Positions 46,458-55,359 of a stretch of 64,000 bases of DNA are shown here, piece by piece. A program made the position numbers and the translations under genes. The DNA is from Collinsella ihumii (GTDB taxonomy: Bacteria; Actinomycetota; Coriobacteriia; Coriobacteriales; Coriobacteriaceae). Position 1 is the first letter of the stretch. Every line of letters begins with the position of its first letter. The DNA is taken from the NCBI RefSeq assembly GCF_900046475.1, contig NZ_FCOU01000013.1, positions 16,465-80,464 of the forward strand, written 5' to 3'. The notes below the pieces were generated by a model. That model was given only the letters and a program-made list of their open reading frames with translations. It did not search any database and was not told where the DNA came from.

Positions 46458-49118
46458 ATGAGAGGCATGCGGTTGATCACGGCCGTGACGGGCGCACTGC
46501 TATGCGCCTGGTGTTGCATACTGTTGCTCGTCCCCGTGGAGTCGATGGACATGCTCTCCGTCTCCCTTGCGACCCACCATTCATATAGTGCTGCGGGTCT
46601 TCTCGTTGCGGCGCTGGTGTCGATTCCACTCGGCCGTGCGCCCGTGCGCCCGCGTCGGCTGGCCCGCATCGCGCTTATGGTTTTCGGCATCTTGGCCACA
46701 GTCGGGATCGCGGTGGATGCCTGGGGCGCCGGTACAAGCTGGTATGGGTGGCCCGCAGGAACGCCTGCCGTCATGGAGGTGTTGCTGGGTGCGGGGAGGC
46801 TCCGACCTTGGACGCTCCCATATTGGTTTTTCACGTCTGCGTTGGGTCTTGGCATCGCCTGCGTCGGCTTTCTTTCGAAGGCGATGGAAGGGCGACGGCT
46901 CGCGTCGGGTGCGGCGTTCGGACCGCTGCGCGTGACGCTCGCTGTAACCGTCGCCTTGGGTGCGTTGCGCGCGCCCGCGCTCATGTGGTGCCTGCCGCAT
47001 GCCACGTACCCAGCTGACGCCTCCGTTACGCTGCCGGGATTTACCCCGCTGACTTGGTCGGCGGGCGAGCCGATGGCAGCGGTGCTGGTGACGGCAGTCG
47101 GCCTGTTCGTCATCGGTTTTTGCGCCGTCCGCTCGTCTGCGGGCATTCCGGCCGAGCGCGCGGTGGAGGCTGCGGCGCTTGAGGTCGGTTCCGGTGCGCT
47201 CGGCATGCTGCTGTGGACTGCATGCTCGCAGCTCTGGATGCCTTTCGCCCCGGATTTTGTGGTGAGCAGCCGCATGTTCTGCGCGCTCGGTGTCGCCTTC
47301 ATGACATATCTTATGACCGTGACGATCCTCGCGCCTCCTTCCCCTGAGGTTGAGTCTCAAGCGGATCACGGTTCTGATGAGGGCCCATCCGTATCCGTTG
47401 CCCCTCTGTTGGACGAGCGCCTGACTGAACGCGAGTCGACTTGTCTCGAGCTTGCACTCGCCGGCGAGAATTCGGCGCACGTGGCGGAAAAGCTCGGTAT
47501 CAAGGCCTCAACCGTCCGCTCGTATCTGCAGCGTGCGTACCGAAAGCTCGAGGTTGATTCCCTTGAGCAGGCCCGCGATGTGCTGCCGGGGCACGCCGAG
47601 GATCGCCTGGTAGACTCCGTGGCTACGGTGCCGCCCACGCTCCCCTGTACGGCGGGCACTCTCGGGCGCGTTGTCACGGTGCTCCCGTGCGCGACACTGC
47701 CGCTCGGCTGCGCCCTATCCGGTTTGCCGATCGGTGAGTTTGGAGACTGGGGAGCCGGCCTTCCCTATATCGTGGCGCTTCTGACCGTCGCGTCGATTGG
47801 GTGCTGGAGCCGGATCGTATGCTCGGTAACGGGAGGTAGCTGCCGCCCTTGGTCATCGGTCTCGTTAGCGCCCATCGCTCGGATGGCGCTTGCGGCATGG
47901 GGGATACTCTGCGGCACGTTGCTGCATGCGCAACGCGCCGGGCTGCTCGGCGCATCTCCTTTGGCGCTTTTTCCTCACGATACCCTCGTCGGTGCGCTCT
48001 ACGCGGGGCTCCTTGCGGCGGGTGGCATGCTTGCCCTGGGTGCTCTCGGCGCGTCCGCATCGCGACAGGATCCATATGGCGAAGGGCTGATCGTCGCCGT
48101 TCCGGCTGTCTGTGCGGCTGTGTGCCTCATCGTTTCCAGGGCGATGCCACACATCAGCGTATGCCTGGTCATCGTCGGCTGCGTGTCGGCTGCCGTGGCT
48201 GCTCTCCTGAATAAACGGGGCCATCACGGGGCGGCAGTCGGTGCGCCTAACGCGTGCGAAGCGCCGGATTTCTCGACTGCAGCTCCAGGGTTTTTCGCCG
48301 TGGGCGTCGTCATGGGGTGCGCTGCTGAGGAGATCTGGCGCGATATCAATAGGCGCAGTCATGATTTCTCGTTGCTTATGGCAATCGTTCTCATCGCTGC
48401 GATCGCGGTGGCGTTTCTGCTCGTGCGCGGTGTGTCGCGTCGAGCGGCGCGCAGGATTATCGCGGCTGTTCCTCTTCTTGCACTCGGGTTGTGGGGTTAC
48501 AAGCTGACAGTTGCTGCCCTGCTGCTCTGCGGTATCGCTGTTGGTGTCGCCCTGCGCGAGCTCATGAGGATCGGGGCGGCGGACGACCGGGCGATCTGGG
48601 CGATGGCGCTCGGGGCGGGAATCGGGGCATTCATCGGATTCAAAGCGGTCAACGCCTATGAGGATATGCTTGTCGATTCGTCGCTTGCGTATTATGCGTT
48701 GCCTGCGTATGCGCGCACGCAGCTTCCCCTGTTCGGCGGCATGGCGTCCGAGGGTGCGGTGTCGCTCGTGCTCAGCGGTGGGGTCTTTGTCTTCGGTGTC
48801 GCGTCTGTCGCGTGTCTTGCTCTGTTTTCGCGCAGATATCGGTTGGCGGTCGATGAGGTTCAGGCGCTTGTCGCGCTCGCCGACGTCGAGTTTGACGAGA
48901 CCCGCGTGCGCAGCTATCTGACGGGTCGGGGGCTCTCCGCGCTTCAGGCCGACGTGGTCTTGCGTGTCGTGGGAGGGCAGACGTCTGGCCGTATCGCATC
49001 GGAGCTTCATTATGCGGTGGGTACCGTTAACACCGCGCGCGATGTTTCCTATAAGACCCTACGCGTCCATAACAGAGCTGAGCTGGCCGCCCTGCTCAAA
49101 CGGGATGCGGGGCTGTAG
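46458..49118 (+). CDS. Large membrane protein with two LuxR-type helix-turn-helix domains
   Basis: The 886-residue protein is built from two repeated halves. Each has several membrane segments followed by a LuxR-type DNA-binding domain. The first domain (about 320-385) reads LTERESTCLELALAG...VAEKLGIKASTVRSYLQ; the second (about 825-885) reads LSALQADVVLRVVGG...IASELHYAVGTVNTARD. Single-module LuxR membrane proteins are common in Coriobacteriia, but a second set in one chain is unusual. The chosen ATG at 46458 follows a G-rich site; others are possible upstream. Predicted role: membrane-bound one-component regulator. Confidence 0.83.
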   Translation: MRGMRLITAVTGALLCAWCCILLLVPVESMDMLSVSLATHHSYSAAGLLVAALVSIPLGRAPVRPRRLARIALMVFGILATVGIAVDAWGAGTSWYGWPAGTPAVMEVLLGAGRLRPWTLPYWFFTSALGLGIACVGFLSKAMEGRRLASGAAFGPLRVTLAVTVALGALRAPALMWCLPHATYPADASVTLPGFTPLTWSAGEPMAAVLVTAVGLFVIGFCAVRSSAGIPAERAVEAAALEVGSGALGMLLWTACSQLWMPFAPDFVVSSRMFCALGVAFMTYLMTVTILAPPSPEVESQADHGSDEGPSVSVAPLLDERLTERESTCLELALAGENSAHVAEKLGIKASTVRSYLQRAYRKLEVDSLEQARDVLPGHAEDRLVDSVATVPPTLPCTAGTLGRVVTVLPCATLPLGCALSGLPIGEFGDWGAGLPYIVALLTVASIGCWSRIVCSVTGGSCRPWSSVSLAPIARMALAAWGILCGTLLHAQRAGLLGASPLALFPHDTLVGALYAGLLAAGGMLALGALGASASRQDPYGEGLIVAVPAVCAAVCLIVSRAMPHISVCLVIVGCVSAAVAALLNKRGHHGAAVGAPNACEAPDFSTAAPGFFAVGVVMGCAAEEIWRDINRRSHDFSLLMAIVLIAAIAVAFLLVRGVSRRAARRIIAAVPLLALGLWGYKLTVAALLLCGIAVGVALRELMRIGAADDRAIWAMALGAGIGAFIGFKAVNAYEDMLVDSSLAYYALPAYARTQLPLFGGMASEGAVSLVLSGGVFVFGVASVACLALFSRRYRLAVDEVQALVALADVEFDETRVRSYLTGRGLSALQADVVLRVVGGQTSGRIASELHYAVGTVNTARDVSYKTLRVHNRAELAALLKRDAGL

Positions 49119-49120
49119 CG

Positions 49121-49150
49121 GCGGCGCCGGCCAGGTCCGCCCGTAATCCG
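49121..49150 (+). repeat. proA-end direct repeat, right copy
   Basis: Exact 30-bp copy of 45204-45233, here starting 3 bp after the stop codon of the LuxR gene. It is followed by a 24-bp perfect palindrome (49163-49186) that may be the original terminator behind proA. Confidence 0.95.
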
Positions 49151-49162
49151 CATCGATTTCGA

Positions 49163-49186
49163 GGCTGCACGGCATGCCGTGCAGCC
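49163..49186. repeat. 24-bp perfect palindrome
   Basis: GGCTGCACGGCATGCCGTGC plus four bases reads the same on both strands. No T-run follows. Confidence 0.7.
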
Positions 49187-49225
49187 CTAGATCAACAAAG
49201 GGGGTCTGTTTTAGGTCGCCCCGTG

Positions 49226-49290
49226 TGATCAATTGGGGACGGAGTAAAAATGATCCGTGGGATCATTTTTACTCCGTCCCCAATTGATCA
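49226..49290. repeat. Long perfect palindrome (31-bp arms)
   Basis: Arms 49226-49256 and 49260-49290 are perfect complements around the loop GTG. They contain GGGGACGGAGTAAAAATGAT. The region around (49119-49391) has no gene. Confidence 0.9.
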
Positions 49291-49327
49291 ACGGCGTGTT
49301 TGCGCTGGTACATGTCGCAGGAGGGCA

Positions 49328-49333
49328 TATAAT
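49328..49333 (+). promoter_or_regulatory. -10 box of the PfkB kinase promoter
   Basis: A perfect TATAAT, with CTGGTA (49305-49310) 17 bp upstream as a weak -35. The start point would fall in or next to the operator at 49342. Confidence 0.6.
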
Positions 49334-49341
49334 CTGCCATG

Positions 49342-49355
49342 TGGTATCGTTACCA
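49342..49355 (+). promoter_or_regulatory. Candidate LacI-type operator
   Basis: TGGTATCGTTACCA has perfect 5-base arms around a CG-centred core, as in LacI-family operators, and lies at the expected start point of the kinase gene. A sugar-responsive repressor is inferred; none is encoded nearby. Confidence 0.45.
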
Positions 49356-49391
49356 TATTGGATACGGGAATTCCTGACACGGGAGGCAGAT

Positions 49392-50669
49392 ATGTACGAC
49401 GTGACGGCGTTGGGCGAGGTCCTGATTGATTTCACCGAAGCCGGTGTTTCCGAGGGCGGGCAGCGCCTGTTCGAGCAGAATCCCGGCGGCGCGCCGGCCA
49501 ACGTGCTCGTGGCGCTTCAGCATCTGGGGCATCCCACCGCATTTATCGGCAAGGTGGGAACCGACATGCACGGTGCGTTCCTGCGCGAGGTCCTCGAGGG
49601 CGAGGGCATCGACTGCACGGGCCTGATCAGCGACCCGAACTTTTTCACCACCTTGGCCTTCGTCGCGTTGGCGCCCACCGGCGAGCGCACGTTCTCCTTC
49701 GCGCGCAAGCCGGGTGCAGACACGCAGCTCGCGCCTGCCGACCTCGCACGTGACGTGATCGCCGCCACCAAGGTCTTCCACGTGGGGTCGCTGTCGCTCA
49801 CCGACGAGCCGGCGCGCTCGGCCACGCTTTCCGCCATCGACCTCGCGCGCGAGGCGGGCTGCACCGTGAGCTACGACCCCAACTACCGTGCGAACCTCTG
49901 GCCTTCCGCCGAGGCGGCCTCCAAGCAGATGCGCAGCATCGTCCCCAGTGTGGACCTCATGAAAATCTCCGACGAGGAGTGCGAGCTCATGACCGGCGTC
50001 GCGGACCCGGCCGAGGCGGCGCGCTTGCTCGTCGCCCAGGGCGTCAAGGTCGTCGTCGTGACGCTTGGCGGATCGGGCGCGCTCGTGTGCTGCGCCGAGG
50101 GCGTCCGCGAGGTGCCCGGCTTCCCGGCCGAGGTCGTCGACACGACGGGTGCCGGCGACTCGTTCTGGGGCGGCTTCCTCGCGGCCTTCGTCGAGAGCGG
50201 CCTTGCCCCCGACGCCGTGACGCTCGACGACGCGGCTGCCTTCGCCCGCATGGGCAACGCCGTGGCTGTCTCTTATCCACATCTAGATGTGTATAAGAGA
50301 CAGCCGTCACGCTGCCGGGCTTCACCCCGCTCAGATCGGAAGAGCGTCGTCCAGGGAAAGAGCGTACCTCTCGGTGGCCGCCGTAGCCGTAGAATAAAAA
50401 CACCACTCACTTGCCATCTGCCTGTTCTTCACTTTTTCCCCTACCACCCTCGCACTCGCGTGCGCGAAGCGACGCGCGTCGGATGTGAGCGAAGAGAAGG
50501 GACGGCGGGAGGGGTCGCCTGACGAAGGACGTTTTGGAATCGTGGTCAATTGAGCCATCGAACCGGGATGGAGGCTGTCGCTTAGACACAGCTGGAGGGG
50601 TATAAGAGACGCGGCGGCATCCCGTCCATGCCCGCGCGCGCCGATGTCGAGGCGCTGCTGGGCGCGTAG
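49392..50669 (+). pseudogene. PfkB-family carbohydrate kinase (fructokinase-like), interrupted
   Basis: Codons from 49392 to about 50265 encode a PfkB/fructokinase protein: NPGGAPANVLVALQHLG near residue 32, VGTDMHGAFLREVLEGEGI, DPNYRANLW, and the catalytic DTTGAGDSFWGGFLAAF near 250. At 50266 the sequence changes into Nextera/Illumina adapter sequence. The true 3' end resumes at 50610 with RGGIPSMPARADVEALLGA and stops at 50667-50669. The real gene is therefore probably intact, about 315 codons, and the break is an assembly artefact. It would phosphorylate fructose or a similar sugar. Confidence 0.9.
50266..50609. other. Adapter/library artefact inserted in the assembly
   Basis: 50266-50284 is CTGTCTCTTATCCACATCT, the Nextera mosaic end with one mismatch, followed by its complement at 50285-50303. 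50333-50350 is the exact Illumina adapter start AGATCGGAAGAGCGTCGT, and the match continues with errors to about 50390. A degraded second mosaic-end pair lies at 50575-50611. The frame across the first junction gives the typical contaminant peptide VSYPHLDVYKRQ. Noise and one copy of a genomic repeat (50530-50573) lie between. Confidence 0.95.
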
Positions 50670-50694
50670 GCGCAGCGGTCGGACAGACAACGCG

Positions 50695-50730
50695 AGGGGC
50701 CGTTCGGGAAGCACTCCCGAACGGCCCCTC
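50695..50730. terminator. Terminator between kinase and HD genes
   Basis: AGGGGCCGTTCGGGA (50695-50709) pairs with its exact complement (50716-50730). It lies between convergent genes and is probably used in both directions. Confidence 0.85.
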
Positions 50731-50765
50731 GTCATCTTACAATGCGCTCATCCTGCCGGCGCCGC

Positions 50766-51371
50766 CTACGCCTCCGCCCCGAAGGTGTCGCGGTCGGGCG
50801 CGAAGGACTGCATGGCCTCGATGGTCCGGGCGAACAGCTCATCGAGCTCCCACCCGAGCATGTCGGCGCCCTCGCGGATGATGTCGCGGTTCACGCCCGC
50901 GGCGAAGCGCTTGTCCTTGAATTTCTTCTTGAGCGACTTCACGTTGAAGTCCATGACGCTCTTCGAGGGGCGCATGACCACGGCCGCACCGATAAGCCCG
51001 GTCAGCTCCTCGCAGGCGAACAGGATCTTCTCCATCGTGGTCGCGGGGCGGGGGAGGTCGGGGTTGAAGTCGCACACGTGCGTCTGGATGGCGTGCACGA
51101 GCTCAGGCGTGCCGCCCGCTGCCTCGATAAGCGGCGCCGCGTAGAGGGTGTGCTTATCGGGCTCGTCGGCGTGCTCCTCCCAGTCGAGATCGTGCAGCAG
51201 GCCGACGATGCCCCAGAACTCCTCGTTGTCCGGGTCGAATTCGCGGGCGAAGTAGCGCAGCACGCCCTCCACCGTCTCGCCGTGCTCGATGTGGAAGGGG
51301 TCGTGGTTGTGCTCGCACAGCAGGGCGTGCGCCTGCTCGCGGGTCATGCCGGCGCGAAGCGTCTCGGCCAT
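50766..51371 (-). CDS. HD-domain hydrolase
   Basis: A 201-residue protein with HD-superfamily motifs: HNHDPFHIEHG near residue 22, LLHDLDW (the HD pair) near 57, and HTLYAAPLIEAAGG, then AIQTH. It lacks a second domain. Such proteins are metal-dependent phosphohydrolases acting on nucleotides; the substrate is unknown. The ATG at 51371 follows GGAGGA. Confidence 0.82.
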   Translation of the reverse strand: MAETLRAGMTREQAHALLCEHNHDPFHIEHGETVEGVLRYFAREFDPDNEEFWGIVGLLHDLDWEEHADEPDKHTLYAAPLIEAAGGTPELVHAIQTHVCDFNPDLPRPATTMEKILFACEELTGLIGAAVVMRPSKSVMDFNVKSLKKKFKDKRFAAGVNRDIIREGADMLGWELDELFARTIEAMQSFAPDRDTFGAEA

Positions 51372-51600
51372 GGTTCCTCCTATCAGCTGAACGGCCCGTC
51401 CGAGGGGTCGCGGATTTCGTACAGGGCCGAGTATAGCGCGACGGCGACGTCTCCGGCTCGCTGCGAAGCAACGTGCCGTGACCGAAACATCCGCGCTGCG
51501 CGGCTGGCCGAACAAAACGAACCCGCCTGCCGTCGGCAAGGCCTGAGGCGGGCGGGTGGCGCAATCGGATGGGGGGCGGAGCGGCCGTTTCGCCGAGCGA

Positions 51601-52104
51601 CTAGTTGTCCGAGATCTCCCCGGCGGCGACGGCGGCGGCGTGCAGGCGGGACTCGGCGTCCTCCTCGCTCACGTCGAGCGCGACGGCGAACTCCTCGATG
51701 GAGCGGCGCCGGGCCTCCTTCAGGACGCGCATATAGTAGCTGCTGGGCTTTTTGGAGCGCTCCTCGGCGTCGCGGATGCGGCGGCGCATGGTCTTCGCCA
51801 CGCGGAGGGTCTCCGGTGCGCCGAGTTTAAGCTGCTGCTTGAAATAGCTCTCCTCAAGCGAGCTGTTGCGCTCCGTGTAAGGGTCGCATTCGAGCGCCTC
51901 GTAGTCCTCGATCAGCGCCTCGGCCTGCTCGCGGGGGATGCAGCGGTGCAGACGGTCGAGTTGAGACAGGGGATACATCAAGCGGGTCTTGGCGTGGCCT
52001 GCCTTGGCTTCCAGAACGATCATGGGCGAGGGGGCGTCCTCGTAACCGAGGACCGTGCAGACGCCCTGCCCGGGGTGGATAATGTGCTCTCCGATGCTGA
52101 ACAT
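51601..52104 (-). CDS. CarD-like transcriptional regulator
   Basis: The 167-residue protein begins with the CarD/CdnL RNA-polymerase-interacting module (FSIGEHIIHPGQGVCTVLGYED, then strands to about residue 60) followed by a helical C-terminal part (about 65-160, rich in Arg/Glu, with EESYFKQQLKLG). Such proteins bind RNA polymerase beta and stabilise open complexes. The ATG at 52104 follows a GGAAG site. The gap of 348 bp to argS contains the divergent promoters. Confidence 0.85.
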   Translation of the reverse strand: MFSIGEHIIHPGQGVCTVLGYEDAPSPMIVLEAKAGHAKTRLMYPLSQLDRLHRCIPREQAEALIEDYEALECDPYTERNSSLEESYFKQQLKLGAPETLRVAKTMRRRIRDAEERSKKPSSYYMRVLKEARRRSIEEFAVALDVSEEDAESRLHAAAVAAGEISDN

Positions 52105-52452
52105 GCTTCCTCCAACTGATAGGCTTACACAGGGTATTCGTGACACGGCCCCTAGAATACCACGTTTACCAGCGGTTTTGCTGTGTGATGACACAAAAAC
52201 TCTAAATAATAACACAAGTGGGGCGTCCATATGCGCAAGTTTCCAGATTATCGGCGAACGAGACTGACACTCCGGCCAAAATGACACGGCAAGCGGGCGA
52301 TATCGAAGGGCGCCGGCGCGATCCTCGGCGGGAGTTGTGAGACATATCTCATGTTTCCCCTGAACAAAAGGGGAGTGTGATAGAGTGGGAACGTTTTATG
52401 CCCTATCGGGCCGCCGGCACGTCGCGGCGGCACAAATATAAGAGGAGGATCC
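52105..52452. other. Divergent control region of CarD-like gene and argS
   Basis: No reading frame is credible. Visible: a short hairpin CCCCT/AGGGG at about 52357-52376, a GC-rich hairpin GCCGCCG/CGGCGGC at about 52411-52432, and an AGAGGAGG ribosome-binding site before argS. A possible -10 (TAGAGT near 52381) has no matching -35. Confidence 0.4.
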
Positions 52453-54294
52453 ATGCCCGAGAAGATCGAAGAGCTGGTGCGCGCCGCCCTCGCGCAGGCG
52501 ATGGCGGCAGGCGATGTCCCCGTTTTCGAGTTGGATGACTGCGGCATCGAGCGACCGGCGGATACGTCTCATGGCGAGTGGACCTCCACTATGGCCCTGC
52601 GGTCGGCGAAGCTCGCCCACTGCGCGCCGCGCAAGATCGCCGATGCGGTCGCCGCCCATATGCCGGCCGACCCGGTGATCGATAAGGTCGAGGTCGCGGG
52701 CCCCGGCTTCATCAACTTCTACCTCTCCTTCGCCGCGAAGAACGCCGTGCTGGGCCAGGCGCGCGCCCAGGGCATGGACTTCGCGCGCTCCAACGTGGGC
52801 GGCGGCATGAAGACCCAGGTCGAGTTCGTTTCCGCGAATCCCGTGGGCCCCATGCACGTGGGCCATGGCCGCTGGGCCGCGCTGGGCGACTCGCTGTGCC
52901 GCGTCATGGAGCATGCCGGGTACGACATCCAGCGCGAGTTCTACATCAACGACCACGGCAGCCAGATGGACGTGTTCGGTCGCTCACTGTCCGTGCGCTA
53001 TCTGCAGCTGGTCGAGATCATGCGCGAGCGCGGGATCTCGCTCGATGAGGCCCATGAGCTGCTCGAGGCCGACCGCGTGGCCTACGTCGACGACGAGGAC
53101 GGCACCGCCGCGGACACCCATCCGTACATGGACGCCTTCAACGAGTCGCTCGGCGGCAACGCCTACGGCGGCGGCTACATCATCGACGAGGCCGCGCATA
53201 TCGTCGAGACCGACGGCGACCGCTGGGCCGAGGTGCCCGAGGACGAGCGCGTGCTCACGTTCCGCGAGCAGGGCTACCAGCGCATGCTCGACGATATCCG
53301 CACCACCTGCGCCGACGCGCGCTGCACGTTCGACGTGTGGTTCTCCGAGCGCACCCTGTACGAGAAGGGCGAGGACGGCACCTCCGCGGTCGACCGCGCG
53401 TTCAGGAAGCTCGACGAGATGGGCTATCTGTACCGCAAGGACGACGCGCTGTGGTTCCGCTCCACCGACCTGGGCGACGACAAGGACCGCGTGCTCGTAA
53501 AGGCCAACGGCGAGTACACCTATTTCGCCTCCGACGTGGCGTACCACTGGAACAAGTTCGAGCGCGTCGACCACGTGATCGATATCTGGGGCGCCGACCA
53601 CCACGGATACATCAACCGCGTGCGCTGCGTGTGCGATGCCCTGGGTTTCCCGGGCCGTTTCGAGGTCCTGCTCGGCCAGCTCGTGAACCTGCTGCGCTCC
53701 GGCAAGCCGGTGCGCATGTCCAAGCGCCGCGGCACCATGATCACGTTCCGCGAGCTGCTCGATGAGGTCGGCGCCGACGCCGCCCGCTACACGCTCATCT
53801 CCCGTTCCAGCAACCAGATGATCGATTTCGACATCGATGCGGTGAAGGAGAAGAGCCAGGACAACCCGGTCTACTACGTCCAGTACGCCCACGCCCGCGT
53901 CTGCTCGATTCTGCGCCGCGCGGCCGAGGTGTCGGTCGAGGAGGCAGAAGAGCTCGGCATGGAGGCCGTGGCCGCCCGCGCCATCGGCGACGACGTCCGC
54001 TACGAGCTGCTGACCGATCCGACCGAGCTCGCGCTCTCCCGCAAGATCTCCGAGCTCACGGACCTGATCGCCGGCTGCGCCCGCGATCGCGCCCCGTTCC
54101 GCCTGACGCATTTCGCCGAGGAGCTGGCGGGCGATTTCCACAGCTTCTACGCTGCGTGCCAGGTCCTCCCCAGCGAGGGGCACCCGGTCGATCCCGAGCT
54201 GTCCCGCGCCCGCCTGGCCGCGTGCGACGCCGTTCGCTCCGTGCTCGCGCTCGTGCTGTCGCTCGTGGGCGTTTCCGCCCCGCAGGCGATGTAG
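52453..54294 (+). CDS. argS: Arginyl-tRNA synthetase
   Basis: The 613-residue class I enzyme charges tRNA-Arg. The HIGH motif appears as HVGHG within ANPVGPMHVGHGRW near residue 135. The KMSKS equivalent is VRMSKRRG near 420, and an anticodon-binding helical C-terminus ends the protein. An N-terminal additional domain for the D-loop covers the first 100 residues. AGGAGG precedes the ATG. Housekeeping gene with its own terminator. Confidence 0.96.
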   Translation: MPEKIEELVRAALAQAMAAGDVPVFELDDCGIERPADTSHGEWTSTMALRSAKLAHCAPRKIADAVAAHMPADPVIDKVEVAGPGFINFYLSFAAKNAVLGQARAQGMDFARSNVGGGMKTQVEFVSANPVGPMHVGHGRWAALGDSLCRVMEHAGYDIQREFYINDHGSQMDVFGRSLSVRYLQLVEIMRERGISLDEAHELLEADRVAYVDDEDGTAADTHPYMDAFNESLGGNAYGGGYIIDEAAHIVETDGDRWAEVPEDERVLTFREQGYQRMLDDIRTTCADARCTFDVWFSERTLYEKGEDGTSAVDRAFRKLDEMGYLYRKDDALWFRSTDLGDDKDRVLVKANGEYTYFASDVAYHWNKFERVDHVIDIWGADHHGYINRVRCVCDALGFPGRFEVLLGQLVNLLRSGKPVRMSKRRGTMITFRELLDEVGADAARYTLISRSSNQMIDFDIDAVKEKSQDNPVYYVQYAHARVCSILRRAAEVSVEEAEELGMEAVAARAIGDDVRYELLTDPTELALSRKISELTDLIAGCARDRAPFRLTHFAEELAGDFHSFYAACQVLPSEGHPVDPELSRARLAACDAVRSVLALVLSLVGVSAPQAM

Positions 54295-54310
54295 TGCGTT
54301 TTTTCCTGGA

Positions 54311-54340
54311 GAGGGTCCCGCTGGTCGGGGCCCTCTTTTC
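54311..54340 (+). terminator. argS terminator
   Basis: GAGGGTCCC pairs with GGGGCCCTC (one G-T) and is followed by TTTTC. The remaining gap to 54675 holds a leader with an AT-rich promoter-like stretch (TTGTAT near 54473, GATATAGT near 54499) but nothing else clear. Confidence 0.75.
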
Positions 54341-54675
54341 TGTTGGCGGGTGTCCGCGCCCGCCTGGCCTCCGCTGCGACCTGCCGTCTTCGCCCGTATC
54401 CGGCACGCATCCGGGCCCGCGCGGCGAAAAAAGTCTCGCAATCGGTGCATGCTCGGATGCCCATTTGTCCGGTTGTATCAGCGCACTCGGCGAATTGTGA
54501 TATAGTGGCCTTGCTTTATATGGCATATCCTGTTTTTAATCCCATTACTGCTGCTTGGGAGCAGAGGTAGGCAGCGCGTTTTGCATGTTGTTTGCAAAAT
54601 GTTCGTTTATGTTTTCTAGTTCCAACCTAGGGTTCGTGCCGCACATGCGCGGCAGCAAATAAAGGAGGTATTGGA

Positions 54676-55359
54676 ATGAAGTTCTTCATTGACACCGCTG
54701 ATCTTGACGAGATCGCCGAGGCGAAAAGCTGGGGTTGCCTTGCCGGCGTGACCACCAACCCGTCGCTGTACGCGCGCACCGGTGGCAAGCTGGCGGACTT
54801 CGAGCCCCACATGCTCAAGATCGCGGAGCTGTGCGAGGGGCTTCCCGTTTCCGCTGAGTCCACGGCGACCACGGCCGAGGGCATGATCGAGGAGGGCCGT
54901 CGCCTTGCGGGCCTCGCCCCCAATATCGTCGTCAAGCTGCCGGTGTGCGAGGCCGGTCTCGCCGCGTGCCGCGCGCTTGCCGACGAGGGCGTGCGCATCA
55001 ACATGACGCTCGTCTTCTCCGCTCCTCAGGCCCTGCTCGCCGCCAACGCCGGCGCCCGCTACATCTCCCCGTTCGTCGGCCGTTTCGACGACATCGCCGA
55101 GGACGGTATCTCCCAGCTCGCCGACGTCGTGGCGTGCATCAAGAACTACGACTGGACCGGCAAGAACGTTGACGATCAGGTTGAGATCATCACCGCGTCG
55201 GTGCGCACCCCCAACCACGTGACGCAGGCCGCCCTGCTCGGTGCCGACATCGCGACGGTCCCGTTCGCGGCGCTCAAGAAGTGCGTCAAGCATCCTCTGA
55301 CCGATCAGGGTCTCGCTTCCTTCGAGGCCGACTGGAAGAAAGTAGTTGAGCAGGCATAG
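54676..55359 (+). CDS. Transaldolase/fructose-6-phosphate aldolase (FSA type)
   Basis: A 227-residue protein of the short transaldolase family: MKFFIDTADLDEI, VTTNPSLYAR, Schiff-base Lys in VVKLPVCEAG near residue 87, SAPQALLAANAGA and SPFVGRFDDI. It acts in the non-oxidative pentose phosphate route or as a fructose-6-phosphate aldolase; the family cannot be split by sight. AAAGGAGGT is a near-perfect ribosome-binding site. Its TAG overlaps the GTG start of rho by one base. Confidence 0.92.
   Translation: MKFFIDTADLDEIAEAKSWGCLAGVTTNPSLYARTGGKLADFEPHMLKIAELCEGLPVSAESTATTAEGMIEEGRRLAGLAPNIVVKLPVCEAGLAACRALADEGVRINMTLVFSAPQALLAANAGARYISPFVGRFDDIAEDGISQLADVVACIKNYDWTGKNVDDQVEIITASVRTPNHVTQAALLGADIATVPFAALKKCVKHPLTDQGLASFEADWKKVVEQA

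Noticed and set aside
45234..49120. Prophage or integrative element at proA
   Set aside because: There is no integrase, excisionase or phage gene; only the flanking repeat supports insertion.
50267..50522. Novel C-terminal domain of the PfkB kinase
   Set aside because: The sequence is adapter-derived (VSYPHLDVYKRQ).
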